Shown here in pieces: positions 25,921 through 35,630 of a DNA stretch of 37,604 nucleotides; position 1 is the first letter of the stretch, and every line of letters begins with the position of its first letter. The stretch lies in NCBI GenBank assembly GCA_002718345.1, contig PBDA01000022.1, positions 1 to 37,604 on the forward strand. The letters are read 5' to 3'. A model generated the notes under the pieces. The model searched no databases. It saw only the letters and a program-made list of their open reading frames with translations, and had not been told where the DNA came from. A program made the position numbers and the translations under genes. Source of the DNA: Rhodospirillaceae bacterium. Its GTDB lineage: Bacteria > Pseudomonadota > Gammaproteobacteria > Steroidobacterales > Rariloculaceae.

Positions 25921-26937
25921 ATGTATCTTAGAAATAGCTGGTATGTCGCAGCACCCTCATCAGAAATTAACAAGAGTTTAATAGCACTGCGTATTCTTGA
26001 TGAGAATATTGTGTTCTATCGAACTGAAAATGGAGAACCAGTTGCACTTGAAGACTCTTGTCCCCATAGGCGCTTGCCTTTATCTAAAGGAAAACTTCTA
26101 AATAACAACATTGAATGTGGTTATCACGGACTACAGTTTGACCGTTTTGGTCAGTGTGTTGCTGCGCCCACACAAAACCGGATCCCGCCCACAGCGACTG
26201 TCCGATCTTATCCAACTATAGATAAATGGGGTCTAGTTTGGGTATGGATGGGAAATCCTGAATGCTCAGATGAAAGTTTAATACTAAATATTGAAAACTA
26301 TAATAACCCAGATTGGGAAATTACCACTGGTGACTCTCTAACTTGCGCATGTAATTATCAATACATAACTGACAACCTATTGGACCCATCTCATGTGGCC
26401 TGGGTACATACAACTTCATTTGCAGCAGAGGGAACAGACAATACCGACCTAGAAACGATAGAGACAGAAAACGGATTAATTGTTCGTCGTTGGATATATA
26501 ACCAAAAGCCACCTCCCTTTTATGCACCATTACTAAAATTCAAGGGTAATTGCGACAGACTTCAACACTATGAAGTGCATTATCCGTGCACTGCAATTAA
26601 CAAGGGAATTTATGTACCAGCCGGGAAGTCAAAAGAATTCAAAAACAATGAACAAACATACATCATGATTTCCTATCACTTTCTTACACCTATTGACGCA
26701 AATAATACTCGTTACCATTGGCTTCAGCATCGAAATACCGATCCAAAAAATAAACAATTGACGGCTAAAATTGCATCAGGGGCAAAATCTGCTTTCCTTG
26801 AAGATAAGGAAATACTTGAAGCAGTACATGTTGGCATTGCTAATGAAAGTACCCGTCATATCAATCTGGGACTGGACTCAGCTTCATTACAGTTTCGTCG
26901 AAACCTAAAAAAGCTAATAGAAAAAGAATCTGCTTGA
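25921..26937 (+). CDS. VanA-like Rieske non-heme iron oxygenase, alpha subunit
   Basis: A 338-residue Rieske oxygenase. Rieske cluster ligands are Cys47 and His49 (SCPHRRLPLSKG) and Cys66 and His69 (ECGYHGLQF). Mononuclear iron ligands are His158 and His163 in DPSHVAWVH, preceded by the bridging Asp155. The opening MYLRNSWYVAA is typical of vanillate demethylase-type (VanA) and related O- or N-demethylases, which release formaldehyde. A TTG lies directly upstream at 25918, but ATG 25921 fits the family start. No ferredoxin/reductase partner gene is in the window. The divergent formaldehyde dehydrogenase gene suits a demethylase. Substrate unknown. Confidence 0.92.
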   Translation: MYLRNSWYVAAPSSEINKSLIALRILDENIVFYRTENGEPVALEDSCPHRRLPLSKGKLLNNNIECGYHGLQFDRFGQCVAAPTQNRIPPTATVRSYPTIDKWGLVWVWMGNPECSDESLILNIENYNNPDWEITTGDSLTCACNYQYITDNLLDPSHVAWVHTTSFAAEGTDNTDLETIETENGLIVRRWIYNQKPPPFYAPLLKFKGNCDRLQHYEVHYPCTAINKGIYVPAGKSKEFKNNEQTYIMISYHFLTPIDANNTRYHWLQHRNTDPKNKQLTAKIASGAKSAFLEDKEILEAVHVGIANESTRHINLGLDSASLQFRRNLKKLIEKESA

Positions 26938-26962
26938 ACTGCGAAACTAATCTTTCCCTTGC

Positions 26963-28339
26963 TTACTTAGTTACCGTAGCAAGACCATATGGATCATTTC
27001 CTATGCCGGTCACAGTTCCAACAACTTCATGCAACTTAAGATCTATAATGTAAACGTGTCCAACCTCTTGAGAGAAGGGTTGTGTACTAGGTCCACCACT
27101 TATCACCGCATATTTTCCATCAGAAGTTATAGCAGACCCTCTCGGCCTGGCAGGTTCTCCATCAGATCGCATAAGAGGTATTCTTGCAATCTCTGCACTA
27201 GCATCCCCTGCGAGAGCTAAATCAATATTTACAATTGACACATTGTTGGATAGTAGATTTGGAATAATAACTTCTTGACCACTTGGCGTTACTGATGGTA
27301 TCAGAGGTAGCGTTGGTTCTTCTGGATTATCAGTTCCAATTAAAACCCTAGATACAACAACACTTTCAACGCCAGATGCAACTAAATCAACATCAATAAT
27401 AGATATCGCATTACCAACTGAGTTGTCCTTTTGACTACGTCCACTAGCTACAATGATGTAACGTCCATCTGGTGTCGAAGTCATTCCCCATGGAGAAAAA
27501 TCAAGTGAAATACGGGCAATCTCAGCCAAAAGATCCCCATGCAAAACACGAGCTAGATCAATCACTGAAACATCATTCGTACCCCCATTAGCTGTAAATA
27601 CGTATGAACTACCATTACTGGATCGACCTATAGCTAATCCATTGGGATCAGGAAAACAGCCCCAATCCGGATTCGGTGAAAGTACCGGCAAATTTTGAGG
27701 TGGCCCATAAGGCGCTACATAAGGAACCGGGTAATCGCAATCAGGTGACCCTAAAGCCAACTCTACAGTGCCTCGAAGACTGCCTATGCTTCTATCAATA
27801 AAGGTAACACGGTTTCCACCATCTTCAGTCAAGTTATTCTCAGCATTTGAAACAACCAACATTTCAGGAAGAAGCGCCAAACCTATTGCACCAAAACCAC
27901 CTGAATCAAAATGACTTTGAAGTGCATTGGGTGTATTGTCATTGTGTGGGTTAAGTGCAGCCGCAATATTTAATACCGCAATTTGGCCACGGCCACCATG
28001 CTGCCTAAACTCCGCATTATTAATGCTTCCGTGGTGATTCACCACATAGACTATACTTTGATCCTCACTAACCAGAAGGTTAGCAGGGTCGCCTAATAAC
28101 TCACCATCTAACCGGTCAAGTGATACTTTATTCCGACTAATAATTGCATTTTCAGTATTATCATTTTGCGGCTTCAGTGCCTCAGCAAGAGAAATTGCAT
28201 ACAGATAAGGCAGTCGTCGTCCTGTTGCCAGAATAAATGTTTCATCATCTTGTGCTTCCTGTGCATCGCATATAGCGATAATAAAACAGGAAATCAAAAA
28301 CAACCCGTTTCGCAATAAAGCTGATCTACAAATTATCAA
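26963..28339 (-). CDS. Exported beta-propeller protein (YncE/WD40-like)
   Basis: A 458-residue exported protein with a signal peptide (LLRNGLFLISCFIIAICDAQ). It has recurring blade motifs: LVSEDQSIVYVVNHHG, NGLAIGRSSNGSSYVFTANGGTNDVSVIDL, WGMTSTPDGRYIIVASG, VTPSGQEVIIPNLLSNNVSIVNIDL and AITSDGKYAVISGG, typical of YVTN/lactonase-like propellers. Near-identical phrases ALKPQNDNT and ALNPHNDNT mark two related blades. Extracellular propellers of this kind are mostly of unknown function; some bind ligands or act as lactonases. No catalytic residues can be assigned. The gene follows the second cupin-like protein (67 bases upstream) and is convergent with the Rieske gene. Confidence 0.85.
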   Translation of the reverse strand: MIICRSALLRNGLFLISCFIIAICDAQEAQDDETFILATGRRLPYLYAISLAEALKPQNDNTENAIISRNKVSLDRLDGELLGDPANLLVSEDQSIVYVVNHHGSINNAEFRQHGGRGQIAVLNIAAALNPHNDNTPNALQSHFDSGGFGAIGLALLPEMLVVSNAENNLTEDGGNRVTFIDRSIGSLRGTVELALGSPDCDYPVPYVAPYGPPQNLPVLSPNPDWGCFPDPNGLAIGRSSNGSSYVFTANGGTNDVSVIDLARVLHGDLLAEIARISLDFSPWGMTSTPDGRYIIVASGRSQKDNSVGNAISIIDVDLVASGVESVVVSRVLIGTDNPEEPTLPLIPSVTPSGQEVIIPNLLSNNVSIVNIDLALAGDASAEIARIPLMRSDGEPARPRGSAITSDGKYAVISGGPSTQPFSQEVGHVYIIDLKLHEVVGTVTGIGNDPYGLATVTK

Positions 28340-28406
28340 GAATTATCCTCCATATACACTCAAGATATTATTAGTCCTGAACAAAATTACTGCAAAATCC
28401 AAAAAT

Positions 28407-29126
28407 CTACTTGAACTCAAACTCAACAAATTCAACGATAGTTGAACCGGTGTTAATGATCTCTCTTGTCTGCTCAGAATCCTGCCAAATAAAATTCCCA
28501 GAGTAAGGAGCCATACCGCGAGATGGAGATCCTGGAACCAGTTCATTGATAACACCACCACGAACATAAATCCTAAGCCCCGGCGCTTTCTGTGTGATTT
28601 CACCAAGTCTTTCACCTGGAGCTAAAATGACTCGCCAAGCTCGAACACGGTTGTTATCTATAATCTGAAGATAGCCACTTACAGAAGATCGATCAGAAAC
28701 TTCAGCGCCAACGCTATTCCTATCTTTAAAAATAAATGAAACACTTCTAAAAGGTGTTGGCCCTGTATTAACAGCTTTATGAGTATAGATGCCTCTTTCT
28801 GAGACATTATTAAATGCCGTACGACCAGGAATTGGCTCACTCCCTGATGGCCCAATTATCTCAGTAGAACCGTAAAACTGATTTGTACGTAATGCCGGGG
28901 AAATATTTACTGAAACCGAATCAAAATAGTGAGTATGAAACCCTGTATCGCGCCCTGGAGGAATATTGATACGCAACATAGTGATGTAGTCATTTGTAAA
29001 AATTGGTACATGAAAGGGTGCTTTATCCATTGCCACTGGTTCATTTTCAAGTTGCGCATGTGCCGACATAATAAATGCATATGCTAAAACGAATAAAAAT
29101 AACCGAGACGTTACTCTAGATTGCAT
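28407..29126 (-). CDS. Exported cupin-like protein, copy 2
   Basis: A 239-residue paralogue of the protein at 21355, sharing most of its length: signal peptide (LFLFVLAYAFIMSAHAQ), DKAPFHVPIFTNDYIT, the candidate metal motif PPGRDTGFHTHYFDSVSV, ERGIYTH, VSDRSS, QIIDNNRVRAWRVILAPGERL and C-terminal VEFVEFEFK. The first half keeps the HTH pair and the second half lacks histidines, as in copy 1. ATG at 29126 has GGAG 7 bases upstream. Here it sits between a nitronate monooxygenase-like gene (29 bases upstream) and the propeller gene, whereas copy 1 follows a sarcosine oxidase-like gene, so the paralogues may serve different modules. Confidence 0.8.
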   Translation of the reverse strand: MQSRVTSRLFLFVLAYAFIMSAHAQLENEPVAMDKAPFHVPIFTNDYITMLRINIPPGRDTGFHTHYFDSVSVNISPALRTNQFYGSTEIIGPSGSEPIPGRTAFNNVSERGIYTHKAVNTGPTPFRSVSFIFKDRNSVGAEVSDRSSVSGYLQIIDNNRVRAWRVILAPGERLGEITQKAPGLRIYVRGGVINELVPGSPSRGMAPYSGNFIWQDSEQTREIINTGSTIVEFVEFEFK

Positions 29127-29155
29127 CTTTATCTCCGTAAAATATTCTCAGAAAG

Positions 29156-30124
29156 TTATAACGCTGGTAAACGCCGATTAATTAGGTTGCTAGCTTCAGC
29201 CATTATTCTATTAATAAGTTCTTCTACTGATGGAATATCATCAATAAGTCCTGCTACCAAACCACAAGACCATACTCCAGCATCCATATCACCCTCCAAC
29301 ATAATTTTAGGGTAAACACCAACAACCTTATCCTGTATATCCTTAAAATCGATATTACTCCCCATCAGATGTTCTTTTTTTAACAATTGCTCAGTTGCAG
29401 CATTATTAAGCACTCGTTCAGTATTTCGAAGAGATCTCATAACTAAACGCGTATCAAGTTCTGATGCGTTAAGTAAAGCGCGTTTCACATTATCATGCAC
29501 TGGTGCTTCTTTGGTCGCTATAAACCTAGTACCCATGTTCATACCCTCTGCTCCCATCGCTAGAGACGCTACCAATGAACGGCCATCTGACATGCCGCCT
29601 GATGCAACAAAAGGGACCTCTAATTTATCAGCTGCTAAGGGCAATAAAATAAAATTTGGAACATCATCTTCCCCCGGATGACCACCGCACTCAAAACCAT
29701 CTACGGAAATTGCATCACACCCAATAGATTGGGCTTTCAATGAATGTCGTATGGAAGTGCATTTGTGGATAACTTTAATTCCTGCTTCTTTTAATGAAGG
29801 CAAATATTTCTCGGGGTTATAACCTGCTGTTTCAACAATTTTTACGCCACTATCAATAATAGTCTGAACAAGGCCAGGATAATCAGGTGGTTTCAATGAT
29901 GGAAGAAATGTTAAATTCACCCCAAACGGTTTATCTGTCATCACCTTGCATCGTTCAATTTCTTGTTTTAACTTTTCAGGTGTGCCTTGTGTGAGTCCAG
30001 TAATAATACCGAGCCCTCCCGCATTTGAAACAGCTGCTGCTAATTCTGAAAAACCCACATAATGCATGCCGCCTTGAATAATTGGATACTGAATACCAAA
30101 TATTTCGGTAATCCGAGTTTTCAT
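29156..30124 (-). CDS. Nitronate monooxygenase-family FMN enzyme
   Basis: A 322-residue TIM-barrel flavoprotein of the nitronate monooxygenase/2-nitropropane dioxygenase family. IQYPIIQGGMHYVG at 11-24 is the FMN-binding start, AVSNAGGLGIITG follows, His149 in GGHPGEDD is the proposed catalytic residue, and ASGGMSDGRSL with GAEGMNMGTRF binds the phosphate. Known members oxidise nitronates, and others act on unrelated substrates such as enoyl compounds, so the exact reaction is unclear. It is the first gene of a minus-strand operon with the cupin-like and propeller genes and is divergent from a thiolase gene. Confidence 0.92.
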   Translation of the reverse strand: MKTRITEIFGIQYPIIQGGMHYVGFSELAAAVSNAGGLGIITGLTQGTPEKLKQEIERCKVMTDKPFGVNLTFLPSLKPPDYPGLVQTIIDSGVKIVETAGYNPEKYLPSLKEAGIKVIHKCTSIRHSLKAQSIGCDAISVDGFECGGHPGEDDVPNFILLPLAADKLEVPFVASGGMSDGRSLVASLAMGAEGMNMGTRFIATKEAPVHDNVKRALLNASELDTRLVMRSLRNTERVLNNAATEQLLKKEHLMGSNIDFKDIQDKVVGVYPKIMLEGDMDAGVWSCGLVAGLIDDIPSVEELINRIMAEASNLINRRLPAL

Positions 30125-30211
30125 TAAACTTCCTTTGCAGTTAAATTATTGACGAAAGCGCACTATCACTTCATGCTTTTTTATATCAATAACAATATAG
30201 TGCTGGGAAAG

Positions 30212-30223
30212 CCTTTTAAAAGG
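30212..30223 (+). promoter_or_regulatory. Ribosome-binding site inside a 12-base palindrome
   Basis: CCTTTTAAAAGG is a perfect 12-base palindrome lying 7 bases before the thiolase ATG. Its right half, AAAAGG, runs into GAAG to make the Shine-Dalgarno sequence (AAGGAAG). It could simply reflect the A/T-rich context, or it could be a small operator or self-pairing site. The ribosome-binding site itself is well supported. Confidence 0.5.
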
Positions 30224-30230
30224 AAGTCTA

Positions 30231-31412
30231 ATGAGAGAAGCAGTTATTGTATCAACCGCTAGAACACCAATTGGCAAGGCATATAGAGGCGCTTTCAATA
30301 ATACTGAAGCACCAACCCTAGGAGGTCATGCAGTTAAACATGCAGTACATCGAGCAGGACTAAGCCCTGAAGAAATAGAAGATGTAATTTTTGGCTGTGC
30401 CATGCCCGAAGGCACTCAAAGTTGTAATACTGCACGCCAAATTGCGCTTGCTGCTGGTCTACCTGTCACTACAGCTGGCATGACCGTAGATCGCCAATGT
30501 TCATCAGGAATGATGGCAATTGCGTTAGCCGCAAAAACTATTCTAAATAATGAAAGCAATATTATGGTCGGCGGAGGAATAGAATCGATTAGTCTCGTAC
30601 AAAATGACAATGCAAACACGTATCGAAATAATGACATGCAGCTACTTGAAAAACATGAACATATCTATATGCCTATGATCGATACAGCAGAGGTTGTGGC
30701 TAAACGTTACAACATTAGCCGTGATACCCAAGACGAATACGCATTACAAAGCCAGCAACGTACATCAGCCGCTCAAAAAAATGGAAGGTTTAATAAAGAA
30801 ATTGTGCCCTTCCAATCAAACAAGATTTTAATTGACAAAAATACGGGTCAGACTTCTTTTGAAACAGTGGTTTTAGAGAATGACGAAGGTAATCGTTCCG
30901 ACACAACCATGGAAGGCTTGTCATCGCTTCCTCCAGTCAGAGAAGGTGGATTCATAACAGCTGGTAATGCGAGTCAATTATCTGATGGTGCATCAGCCAC
31001 CGTTGTGATGGAAGCAAGCATTGCCGAAAAAAAAGGATTATCTCCGATTGGAATTTACCGTAGTACTGCCGTAGCTGGCTGCGAACCAGATGAAATGGGA
31101 ATTGGTCCAGTATTTGCGGTACCTAAACTTCTCAAACAAGCAGGTCTAAAAATGCATGATATTGACCTTTGGGAGCTAAATGAGGCCTTTGCCGTACAAG
31201 TCATTTATTGTCGTGACAGACTGGGCATACCCAATAATCGCCTAAATGTTGATGGAGGTTCTATTTCAATTGGACATCCATATGGTATGTCAGGTGCTCG
31301 CATGGTGGGACATGCTTTGATCGAAGGAAAAAGACGTGGCGCAAGATATGTTGTATGCACCATGTGTATTGGAGGTGGCCAGGGTGCAGCATCACTATTT
31401 GAAATTGTATGA
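30231..31412 (+). CDS. Acetyl-CoA acyltransferase (thiolase)
   Basis: A 393-residue thiolase with all four catalytic motifs: the nucleophile Cys90 in [14 protein letters not shown] near 322-326, His349 in [11 protein letters not shown], and the second Cys379 in [12 protein letters not shown]. It either condenses two acetyl-CoA or cleaves 3-ketoacyl-CoA; the trifunctional FadA partner FadB is absent, so the direction cannot be assigned. ATG at 30231 has a strong AAGGAAG ribosome-binding site. A 102-base gap separates it from the next plus-strand gene, so it may be transcribed alone or lead that operon. It is divergent from the nitronate monooxygenase gene. Confidence 0.95.
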   Translation: MREAVIVSTARTPIGKAYRGAFNNTEAPTLGGHAVKHAVHRAGLSPEEIEDVIFGCAMPEGTQSCNTARQIALAAGLPVTTAGMTVDRQCSSGMMAIALAAKTILNNESNIMVGGGIESISLVQNDNANTYRNNDMQLLEKHEHIYMPMIDTAEVVAKRYNISRDTQDEYALQSQQRTSAAQKNGRFNKEIVPFQSNKILIDKNTGQTSFETVVLENDEGNRSDTTMEGLSSLPPVREGGFITAGNASQLSDGASATVVMEASIAEKKGLSPIGIYRSTAVAGCEPDEMGIGPVFAVPKLLKQAGLKMHDIDLWELNEAFAVQVIYCRDRLGIPNNRLNVDGGSISIGHPYGMSGARMVGHALIEGKRRGARYVVCTMCIGGGQGAASLFEIV

Positions 31413-31514
31413 CCGATTTCAAACGAGCATACGCAAGGAAATTAATCATATGACAGTGGCCTCTGGCCTGATATATTTCTAGAAGGAAATTGAATTCATA
31501 ACTTAGGAAAAATC

Positions 31515-33059
31515 GTGTCACCACATTTTTTTATTTTTCTGATTTTGGTTTCAGGATCTTTGTCCGCTCAAATATTGCCTCGTATGACAGATGGCAAGCC
31601 TGATCTACAAGGAATCTGGAAACCAGTAAATCGTGCTTCATTCAACCTAGAAGACCATGTTGCTCGGCACGATATGCCGCCCGGAGTTAGTGTGATTGAT
31701 GGCGGAACAATCCCGTATCAACCTTGGGCTGATGAACAACGCAAAAGAAATTTTGTTAATCGTTCCTCTGAAGACCCTTTGAATAACTGTTTTTTACCTG
31801 GGGTACCTCGCATCATGGCTATGGAACACCCGTTCCAGATTTTTCAAACAAGCAACCACATTGCAATAACTTTTGAGTGGCAACAAGTGTATCGACTTAT
31901 TTATACGAACGATGCCGCTCCAATGTACGCTGGAATTGAATCATGGATGGGAAATTCTCGCGGCCATTGGGATGGGGATACTTTAGTTGTTGAGGTAATA
32001 GATCAAAATGAAAAAACATGGTTGGACTCAGCAGGGAACTTTCATAGTAACGACATAATCGTTACAGAACATTATCAATTGCTAGACCAAGACACAATTG
32101 AATATAGAGCGACGATTGAAGATCCAAATGTGTTTACGCGACCATGGGCCATTCAATTAGAACTAAAACGTCAAACTCACACTAATGTAATACTTGAATA
32201 TCAGTGTCAAGCAGAAAAAGAAGAAGCAAATGGTGCCTTTGAAAGAGACGAAAAAACTTGGTACCCAGCCCCAATTCCTTCTGAAAATGAACCGTTTGAT
32301 GCTGGTGCAAGCGCTAATTTACCTCTACCAACTGCTTCAGAGGAAATTTTGAGACATCCAGATGGTACACCTAATATTACTGGGTTTTTTATGGCTGATG
32401 CGGGTGGAGCAAACTATGGACTTGAAGAACATGAACGTGAAATTCTACTACCTCCCAGCCGAGGACAAGTTATTGACCCCATAGATAGAATGCTGCCTTA
32501 CCAAGCATGGGCAAGAGCCGAAAGAATTGATCGTCAACTACCTCACCGAGGATATGATGATCCGACAGCACATTGTTTTGTAGCAGGCGTTCCACGCTCA
32601 CACTATGTACCAGCTCCTTTTTTTATACTGCAATCACCAGGTTATATTGTTGTTTTACATGAACGTATGTCTTGGAGAAGAATCAATATAGATACTGAGT
32701 TGATTCTTCCAGATACCATAAGACTATGGCAGGGCAACTCCAATGGTCGCTGGGAAGGGGATACACTTGTTGTTGAATCAAGCAATTTTAATGGTAAGTC
32801 ATGGCTTAATGAAGTGGGTGATGTCGTAAGTCATATGCAAACCGTTATAGAAACATTTACACCTGTGAGCACAAATCAGTTGATCTACAGAGCAACTGTT
32901 TCAGACCCAATTCCTTATACTCGTCCATGGACCATCGAGATGCCTTTCAATCGGGAAAATCAAGAACTTTTAGAAGTAGCATGTCTAGAGGATAATGCAG
33001 ATCTAACGCATCTGCGGGATGTGCGAGATGAGTATCGTAGAAACCAAAATGTAGAGTAA
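31515..33059 (+). CDS. Exported protein with internally duplicated uncharacterised domain
   Basis: A 514-residue protein with a signal peptide (FFIFLILVSGSLSAQ) and two copies of one domain, at about residues 25-240 and 275-505. Each has D-G-x-P-(D/N)-(L/I)-x-G near its start, P-Y-Q-(P/A)-W-A, a C-F-x-x-G-V-P-R segment, P-F-x-I-x-Q, G-N-S-x-G-x-W-x-G-D-T-L-V-V-E, and DP-x-x-(F/Y)-T-R-P-W-x-I near the end. The function is not known. GTG at 31515 is preceded by AGGA. The next gene, 6 bases later, encodes a DUF6152 protein; the single-domain relative at 2293 is also adjacent to one. Predicted to be periplasmic or secreted. Confidence 0.8.
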   Translation: MSPHFFIFLILVSGSLSAQILPRMTDGKPDLQGIWKPVNRASFNLEDHVARHDMPPGVSVIDGGTIPYQPWADEQRKRNFVNRSSEDPLNNCFLPGVPRIMAMEHPFQIFQTSNHIAITFEWQQVYRLIYTNDAAPMYAGIESWMGNSRGHWDGDTLVVEVIDQNEKTWLDSAGNFHSNDIIVTEHYQLLDQDTIEYRATIEDPNVFTRPWAIQLELKRQTHTNVILEYQCQAEKEEANGAFERDEKTWYPAPIPSENEPFDAGASANLPLPTASEEILRHPDGTPNITGFFMADAGGANYGLEEHEREILLPPSRGQVIDPIDRMLPYQAWARAERIDRQLPHRGYDDPTAHCFVAGVPRSHYVPAPFFILQSPGYIVVLHERMSWRRINIDTELILPDTIRLWQGNSNGRWEGDTLVVESSNFNGKSWLNEVGDVVSHMQTVIETFTPVSTNQLIYRATVSDPIPYTRPWTIEMPFNRENQELLEVACLEDNADLTHLRDVRDEYRRNQNVE

Positions 33060-33065
33060 CAGCAA

Positions 33066-33446
33066 ATGAAGTGTTTATTTAATTTCCTAACATTACTTTT
33101 GTTTCTTTCATCTAATAACATATTAGCGCATCATGCATTCGCTGCCGAATTTGATAGAAATAAGCCTGTCAGCTTTACTGGCACAGTGACTGAGATGAAC
33201 TGGTCTAATCCACATGCATGGATCTACATAGACGTCGTTGATTCTAGTGGTGATGTAGTTAACTGGGCCCTAGAAACTCGAGCAGCAAATAATCTCATAC
33301 GTCTTGGCTGGCGGCCCGGGGATTTACCAGTTGGAACAGTGCTAGAAATCCGAGGCTGGCAAGCACGTAATGATAGCCCCACTGCAAGCCTCTCAGAAGC
33401 AACCTTACCGGACGGACGACAACTGTTTTCTGGATCACCTGACTAA
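33066..33446 (+). CDS. DUF6152-family exported protein, short copy
   Basis: A 126-residue protein with a signal peptide (FLTLLLFLSSNNILA) whose mature end starts HHAFAAEFD, followed by GTVTEMNWSNPHAWIYIDV, a W-A-L-E-T segment, LGWRPGDLPVGTVLEIRGW and a C-terminal DGRQLF. This is the core DUF6152 pattern, a small beta-barrel-like domain with conserved His residues. No function is established. It follows the duplicated exported protein after 6 bases and precedes a TauD-type dioxygenase by 17 bases in one operon. A longer member is at 3075. Confidence 0.85.
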   Translation: MKCLFNFLTLLLFLSSNNILAHHAFAAEFDRNKPVSFTGTVTEMNWSNPHAWIYIDVVDSSGDVVNWALETRAANNLIRLGWRPGDLPVGTVLEIRGWQARNDSPTASLSEATLPDGRQLFSGSPD

Positions 33447-33463
33447 CTGAATAAAAATATAAC

Positions 33464-34324
33464 ATGAAAAATAATCTTAAAATTACACCAATAAGTGATG
33501 CACTTGGTGCTGAAATAAAAGGCGCCGATCTTTCCAACTTAACTGACAAGGAATTTGACATCATTCATCGTGCTTGGCTTGATCATTGCGTGGTACTTCT
33601 AAGAAATCAAGAACTTACAGACAAAGATCTTATTACCTTTAGTCAGCGATTTGGAGAATTGGACTGGGCCCCAGTTCAAGAAACTGGTCGTCGTTTTGTT
33701 GAAGGTTATCCAGAAATTTATGTTATTTCAAATGTTGTTGAAAACGGCGAGCCTATTGGAAGCTTAGGGGCTGGAGAAGCAGTTTGGCACACTGATATGT
33801 CATACCTAGAAGAACCTCCAAAAGCCAGTATGGTATATGCACTTGAGGTTCCACCTATTGGAGGAAGTACTTTTTTCTGCAATATGTATACCGCCTTAGA
33901 ACTTCTTCCTGATACTCTCAAAGAAAAAATTAGCGGCCTAAGATTAAAGCATGATGGAACATACAACAGTGGCGGTTATCTTCGGGAAGGGGTTAAAGCA
34001 ATAGATGACCCAGTAACATCAGAAGGAGTTTACCACCCAATAGTTTGTAAACATCCTGAAACAAATCAACCGGTTCTTTATCTTGGAAGGCGTCGCAACG
34101 CTTATATCGAGTCAATGACATTGGATGACTCTAATATTTTACTGGATGAACTTTGGACTTATGCAACTCACAAAGACATCGCTTGGGGACATGTATGGAA
34201 AGTAGGTGATGTCGTTCTTTGGGACAACCGCTGCACTATGCATAGACGAGATTCGTTTGATCCTGACACACGGCGTGTTCTGCATCGCACACAAGTTAAA
34301 GGTCAGACTAAGCCAACTGCTTGA
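33464..34324 (+). CDS. TauD/TfdA-family 2-oxoglutarate-dependent dioxygenase
   Basis: A 286-residue Fe(II)/2-oxoglutarate dioxygenase. Iron ligands are His109 and Asp111 in WHTDMSY and the distal His260 in DNRCTMHRRD, with the co-substrate arginine in the following RRVLHR segment near residues 270-275. Full length for TauD/TfdA, which hydroxylate taurine, 2,4-D and similar sulfonates, ethers or esters. The substrate is not deducible. Its last codons overlap the start of the MFS transporter gene, so the pair probably imports and oxidises the same compound. Confidence 0.94.
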   Translation: MKNNLKITPISDALGAEIKGADLSNLTDKEFDIIHRAWLDHCVVLLRNQELTDKDLITFSQRFGELDWAPVQETGRRFVEGYPEIYVISNVVENGEPIGSLGAGEAVWHTDMSYLEEPPKASMVYALEVPPIGGSTFFCNMYTALELLPDTLKEKISGLRLKHDGTYNSGGYLREGVKAIDDPVTSEGVYHPIVCKHPETNQPVLYLGRRRNAYIESMTLDDSNILLDELWTYATHKDIAWGHVWKVGDVVLWDNRCTMHRRDSFDPDTRRVLHRTQVKGQTKPTA

Positions 34325-35613
34325 AATTTTTATCAGCTGTTAAAACCTCGATGCGAGCCTCAAATACAACATCACTTACTCGTACTCCTCGAAATGTCCT
34401 AGTACTACTATGCCTTCTTTATTTAATTCTCTATATTGATCGAGTCAATATTGCAACAGTAGCTCCTTTGATAAGGGCTGATTTAGAGCTTAGTAATACT
34501 CAAATGGGCCTAGTGTTCTCAGCTTTTTCAATTCCCTATGCTTTTTTTCAACTTTTTGGTGGGTGGCTTGCTGACCGTCTTGGCGCAAGGCTTGTTCTGT
34601 CAATTTGCTGTGTCATTGCAGCATCAGCAACAATGCTTACTGGACTTGCGGGAGGGTTTGCTTCATTGATCGCTTGTCGAATTGCTCTCGGTTTTGGTGA
34701 AGGCCCAGCATTTCCAACCGCAACACGTGCGATGTCTGCATGGACGCCAACAGAAAAATGGGGTTTTGCACAAGGAATAACACATTCTTGTGCGCGCATA
34801 GGAAATGCTTTAACACCACCACTAGTTGCTGGCATTCTTGTGTTTACATCATGGCGTACTTCCTTTTTACTACTAGGATCTCTTACTTTAGTCTGGTCAA
34901 TAGCATGGTTTTTTTACTTTCGTGATGATCCAGCTAGTCATCAATCTATAACGGAAGATGAGTTAACTAATCTTCCGAAACCTGGGGTTAAACAAAAATC
35001 CAAAAGAAAAATTCCTTATCTAAGACTAGCTAGACACATACTCCCCGTAACAATAGTAGACTTTTGCTACGGCTGGACGTTATGGCTATTTCTAAGCTGG
35101 ATTCCAACATTTTTCTTTGAAAACTATGGACTTGACCTCAGAGCTACAGCATTGTTTTCAGCAGGAGTTTTATTTGCAGGAGTTATTGGAGATACTGTGG
35201 GCGGTATTTTAAGCGATTCGCTGCTAAGACGAACAGGCAGCTTACTGATTGCTAGACGCTCAGTGCTGTTTTTAGGATTTCTTGGTGCAGCTATTTTTCT
35301 AATTCCAGTAGTACTTATTCGCGATCTAACAGTCTCTGCAATTTGCCTGTCCTTAGCATTCTTTTTTGCTGAACTAATCGTAGCCCCAATCTGGGCAGTA
35401 CCGATGGATATTGCTCCACGATATGCTGGCTCTGCAAGCGGAATGATGAATTTTGGATTTGGTCTTGCAGGACTTATTTCGCCTGCGAGTTTCGGCTATT
35501 TTGTTGATCTAACCGGTAGCTGGGTAATACCGTTTGCAGGCTCCATATGCTTACTGCTACTTGGGGCGCTTTTAGCAATTAGACTACGGCCAGACAGGCA
35601 GTTTATAGAATAA
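34321..35613 (+). CDS. MFS transporter, anion:cation symporter-like
   Basis: A 430-residue, about 12-helix major facilitator. LYLILYIDRVNIATVAPLIRADL at the first helix, GGWLADRLGARLVL between helices 2 and 3, and RIALGFGEGPAFPTATRAMSAW in helix 4 are hallmarks of the ACS (organic anion) branch, with hexuronate, phthalate and similar relatives. The two halves are joined by a polar linker near residues 205-235. The start is probably TTG 34321, overlapping the TauD stop codon by 4 bases; ATG 34351 is an alternative, and neither has a clear Shine-Dalgarno sequence. Likely substrate: an organic acid or sulfonate used by the TauD-type enzyme. Confidence 0.93.
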   Translation: MKFLSAVKTSMRASNTTSLTRTPRNVLVLLCLLYLILYIDRVNIATVAPLIRADLELSNTQMGLVFSAFSIPYAFFQLFGGWLADRLGARLVLSICCVIAASATMLTGLAGGFASLIACRIALGFGEGPAFPTATRAMSAWTPTEKWGFAQGITHSCARIGNALTPPLVAGILVFTSWRTSFLLLGSLTLVWSIAWFFYFRDDPASHQSITEDELTNLPKPGVKQKSKRKIPYLRLARHILPVTIVDFCYGWTLWLFLSWIPTFFFENYGLDLRATALFSAGVLFAGVIGDTVGGILSDSLLRRTGSLLIARRSVLFLGFLGAAIFLIPVVLIRDLTVSAICLSLAFFFAELIVAPIWAVPMDIAPRYAGSASGMMNFGFGLAGLISPASFGYFVDLTGSWVIPFAGSICLLLLGALLAIRLRPDRQFIE

Positions 35614-35630
35614 AAAATCTAAATAACTAA

